A DNA stretch of 64,000 bases. Origin: Bifidobacterium tissieri (GTDB taxonomy: Bacteria > Actinomycetota > Actinomycetes > Actinomycetales > Bifidobacteriaceae). Of the stretch, positions 63,001-64,000 are shown piece by piece. The stretch lies in assembly GCF_002259645.1 (NCBI RefSeq), contig NZ_MWWV01000003.1, positions 62,001 to 126,000 of the forward strand, written 5' to 3'. Each line of letters opens with the position of its first letter. Positions within the stretch are counted from its first letter, which is position 1. The notes beneath the pieces were generated by a model. The model did not search any database, was not told the origin of the DNA, and worked only from the letters and a program-made list of their open reading frames with translations. The position numbers and the translations under genes were made by a program.

Positions 63001-64000
63001 TCCGCAGGCGGTGCTGCTGGCGGTGCCGTGGTCGATTCCGCGGCCCTCGACGCATTCGCCGAAAAGGTCACCGGCAAGGACGGCGTACTCGCCGCCACCG
63101 CCCGGTTCGTGCTGCAGGAGCTCGGCGTGGCCGCGCCCGTGGCCGAACCCGGCGAGGACGAGAACGCGGCCGTCGTGGAGGCGGTGTCCGCCGAACTCGG
63201 CTCCGACTGGCCCAAGCAGGTCGAACCGCGATTCGACGCGAACAAGGCCATCCTGTTCGACGACCGCTGGGCGTCCGCACGCGAGGATCTGGCCCGCGCC
63301 TTCTACCACAACGATCCGGCCGAACTGGAAGGCAGCTTCCGCGGACTGGGCAAGGCCGTGGCCGACGAGGCCGCCTGGTTCGCCGGCAAGGCCCGTGCGA
63401 ACGGCAACGAGACCCTCGCCGCCGCGTTCGACGCGATCGCCACGCAGGCGCTCGAGCCTGCATCCGACGATGAGGCCACAAGCCGCTACGCGTCAGACGT
63501 GGCCGTGGTGACCGGCGTGTCCGCCAACTCCATCGCGGGCGAGGTCGTGGCCGGTCTGCTCGCCGGCGGTGCCACCGTGATCGCCACCTCGCACAGCTTC
63601 CGCCCGAGCATCAAGGCCTGGGCCAAGCGCATCTACCGCGAGCATGCGGCCGGCAACGCCAGCCTGTGGCTCGTGCCCGCCAACCTGTCCAGCTACCGTG
63701 ACGTCGACGCTCTCGTCGACTGGATCGGCAACGTGCAGAAGAAGGTGAACGGCGCCACCACCACCATCCTCAAGCCCGCCTACGAGCCCAGCCTGTTCTT
63801 CCCGTTCGCCGCACCGCCGGTGCACGGCACGCTCGCCGACTCCGGCGAACTGTTCGAATCGCAGGCTCGACTCATGCTGTGGGGCGTGGAACGCGCGATC
63901 GCCGGCCTGTCCGCCATCGGTGCCGACACCGACGTGCAGCACAAGCTCCACGTCGTACTGCCCGGTTCGCCGAACCGCGGCATCTTCGGCGGCGACGGCG
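57013..64000 (+). CDS. fas: Type I fatty acid synthase (3' truncated)
   Basis: Open through the window end: 2329 residues with no stop. Domain order as in mycobacterial FAS-I: acetyltransferase (1-390, GHSQG with Ser124), FMN enoyl reductase (from about 400, PPVLLAGMTPTTVEP), dehydratase with MaoC motif (about 1000-1350, SGDFNPIHTSHRG), malonyl/palmitoyl transferase (GHSLGEYNA, Ser1455), an Ala/Pro linker (1755-1805), ACP (GVSSRRNQLLMD, Ser1853 likely carries phosphopantetheine) and ketoreductase starting near 2158 (VAVVTGVSANSIAG). The ketosynthase should lie beyond the window. AAAGGA precedes the ATG. It uses malonyl-CoA from the carboxylase genes just upstream. Confidence 0.96.
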   Translation, partial: MTSNFFLDRLAGQPHALAFAGQGTPWPVALADQTANPDLDKALHDHVAAAHTMLTPVAAELLATTGRPVDLFGFEANPARLGAAAAAPASVPGIALTQLGALLDARALGYDVAATKPVAVLGHSQGILAVHMVKAIQDAGSIEAAARQIDEILATATLIGIAGTRQARQIALHSRSGEATPMLSVKNVTRAQIDALVARVVNPRGPIAIAVTNSANHYVLSGYPEDLGAFEIEVGKEHARQAKLREEKVRGGRVFDPTLEYLDVTLPFHSPLMADAVDQTVAWANACGIDADRARALADEVLLNHVNWAARVRETMESTDPATLWVVDFGPGTIVGKLLATVAQGTGVGVVDASTVEARAKLSTLESDPARAQNWTRFAPRVLHTPAGDKVRTAFSDLTGKPPVLLAGMTPTTVEPEIVAAAANAGYWAELAGGGQVTAEVFDRHVAGLEQELEEGRTVEFNAMFMDRYLWNLQFGSQRIVPKKRASGTPIDGVVVSAGIPELDEAVELVHSLNADGFPYVCFKPGTVEQIRAVVRIAKAVAPTKVIIEVEGGAAGGHHSWESLDDLLTSTYAEVREQSNIVLVAGGGIGTPERGADYITGEWSRAYDLPLMPVDGVLVGTAAMTAKEAHTSPQVKQMIVDTPGITAEADETDPFAPIGERWVPSGKAVGGVTSGLSHLHADIYELENSSAQCGRLLVRVMKHPEELDSRREEIIAALNKTAKPYFGDLETMTYLDWARRFAELAFPWVDDTYADRFLHLLQRIEARVRAQESGEFESLFVSREDVESDPNAAIERLADAYPQAGEITVVPADVAWFPVLVREYPKPMPFVPVIDNDLLRWWGQDQLWQSEDPRYSADSVRIIPGPISVAGVTTVDEPVADILGRFEHAMIERVAGADGAGADGAGAADVAAAADGEVFSQLGEAASAEEFIRKSPNISWVGHLMANPAYGTPNGDKYYEIRKVADTDRGELFDLDIHLDTYWDNDPDGGVSKHAVRDIVIPLLVDGSEPGRLPVVDRETLPKHVYAMLAATAGIGNTAITGGKLTAMPAIEEQDDKSAYPFGLAHATYTLSANLGFDHEAATGGALPDSLVASRIAPDALVGPAWPAIYAALGSVYVNGFPVIEGLLNAVHLDHLIELEVTEDELLKHTGETITLTSWAEDYFESASGRVVTIHVTHTAADGTLLARETERFAIRGRAYSDALPPEAPDYGGIDADVLDTPRRLLRRVKVTAPGEMTAFARTSGDFNPIHTSHRGAAVSGLAAPLVHGMWLSATAQYAVQATDDKGAHYEIAGWTYNMYGMVQLNDQVEISVERVGKVNHGGMVLEVTSRIDGQIVSRGTAIVRAPKSAFVYPGQGIQKQGMVLDERAKSPAAREVWERADKLTRSKLGFSILAVVRDNPKELTANGVTYRHPEGLLNLTQFTQVALATVAFAQTARLREAGSDIWPAYFAGHSLGEYNALSSFADIIPLETVLELVFHRGSTMHHLIERDAQGRSNYRMGALRPNQFGVGDSGVKEYVAQVARESGEFLEIVNYNLAGAQYAVAGTIAGLKYLKEDANRRAKEAGGKPAFMLVPGIDVPFHSTLLRKGVPEFRDKLDALLPKHIDYRGRLVGRYIPNLVAVPFEMTKEFAAKILEVVPSERIREALENPEVWDAYAADDQKLGRLLLTELLSWQFASPVRWIETQALLFGDAAHNGLGVEQYVEVGLGNAPTLANLGAKTLRLPDFKHRHVTVYNVGRDEGRVYMTDSDSLVPEEPVEETVAPAAAPAAAAAPSATPVAAAAAPAPAPVAAAAPAADTAVAQLGSAPAGPVDDLPFKASDAIGVLMAYSTKVRIDQIGANDTTDTLTNGVSSRRNQLLMDISSELGVASVDGAAEATLTQLAQIVNKVAPNYKPFGPVLSEAIRDRLRALFGAAGVKPAHIRERVTNVWQLGEGWVAAVTAALLLDTREGASSRGDDLAKLPTGAVANAAAADKLIDDAVMLVGQTKGVAVSKPSAGGAAGGAVVDSAALDAFAEKVTGKDGVLAATARFVLQELGVAAPVAEPGEDENAAVVEAVSAELGSDWPKQVEPRFDANKAILFDDRWASAREDLARAFYHNDPAELEGSFRGLGKAVADEAAWFAGKARANGNETLAAAFDAIATQALEPASDDEATSRYASDVAVVTGVSANSIAGEVVAGLLAGGATVIATSHSFRPSIKAWAKRIYREHAAGNASLWLVPANLSSYRDVDALVDWIGNVQKKVNGATTTILKPAYEPSLFFPFAAPPVHGTLADSGELFESQARLMLWGVERAIAGLSAIGADTDVQHKLHVVLPGSPNRGIFGGDG

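Overview
The window looks like a chromosomal segment of a Bifidobacterium or a close relative in the Bifidobacteriaceae. The coding DNA is GC-rich. A giant type I fatty acid synthase sits beside a biotin-dependent acyl-CoA carboxylase. RNase E has the actinobacterial layout with a long charged N-terminal extension. There is a DUF2469 protein, a GatCAB amidotransferase and an LPxTG pilin pair. I infer the genus from gene content; no rRNA gene is present to confirm it.

Layout. 1-11.6 kb is core: the end of an ABC-2 permease, gatC-gatA-gatB, a GNAT acetyltransferase with DUF2469, an FAD oxidoreductase, rplS, lepB-rnhB and dapE. 11.9-18.9 kb holds rne, rplU-rpmA, obgE and proB. 19-28 kb is an accessory catabolic island: an MFS permease, a lactonase, an SDR dehydrogenase, a second MFS permease, an L-rhamnonate-dehydratase-like enzyme, a 2-keto-3-deoxy acid aldolase and an IclR regulator. 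Together they read as a non-phosphorylative route from L-rhamnose, or a related deoxyhexose, to pyruvate and L-lactaldehyde. 28-30 kb is gene-poor, with an ISL3 remnant and repeats. 30-41.8 kb holds a membrane-anchored polysaccharide deacetylase, aspC, tRNA-Trp, secE-nusG, a GH3 beta-glucosidase lying between nusG and rplK-rplA, and a PucR-type regulator. 41.9-44.1 kb is a large multi-pass membrane protein. 45.2-50.2 kb holds a pilin and a very large adhesin/tip pilin, with no sortase in view. 51.3-64 kb is the biotin and fatty-acid block: bioY, birA, accBC, accD and the type I FAS, which is cut by the window end.

Two features stand out. First, four promoters of the sugar island share one architecture: a TCCC-N7-GRGA site whose 3' end is the -35 box, then about 17 bases, then a TAYASY-like -10. 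This is probably the local IclR operator. Second, the non-coding gaps are filled with strikingly regular inverted-repeat arrays. One family has 14 units of exactly 43 nt at two loci. Another has mostly 36-nt units at three loci, two of them bracketing the pilus genes in opposite orientation. Others have 32-nt or 16-nt palindromes. Nearly all repeat every 50-52 bp. In addition, a pair of 105/109-nt hairpins with the same internal core flanks the sugar island. I do not recognise these elements as a described system.

Limits: start codons were chosen from ribosome-binding sites, promoter spacing and family length. Functions rest on motifs and remembered family sequences, not on database searches.
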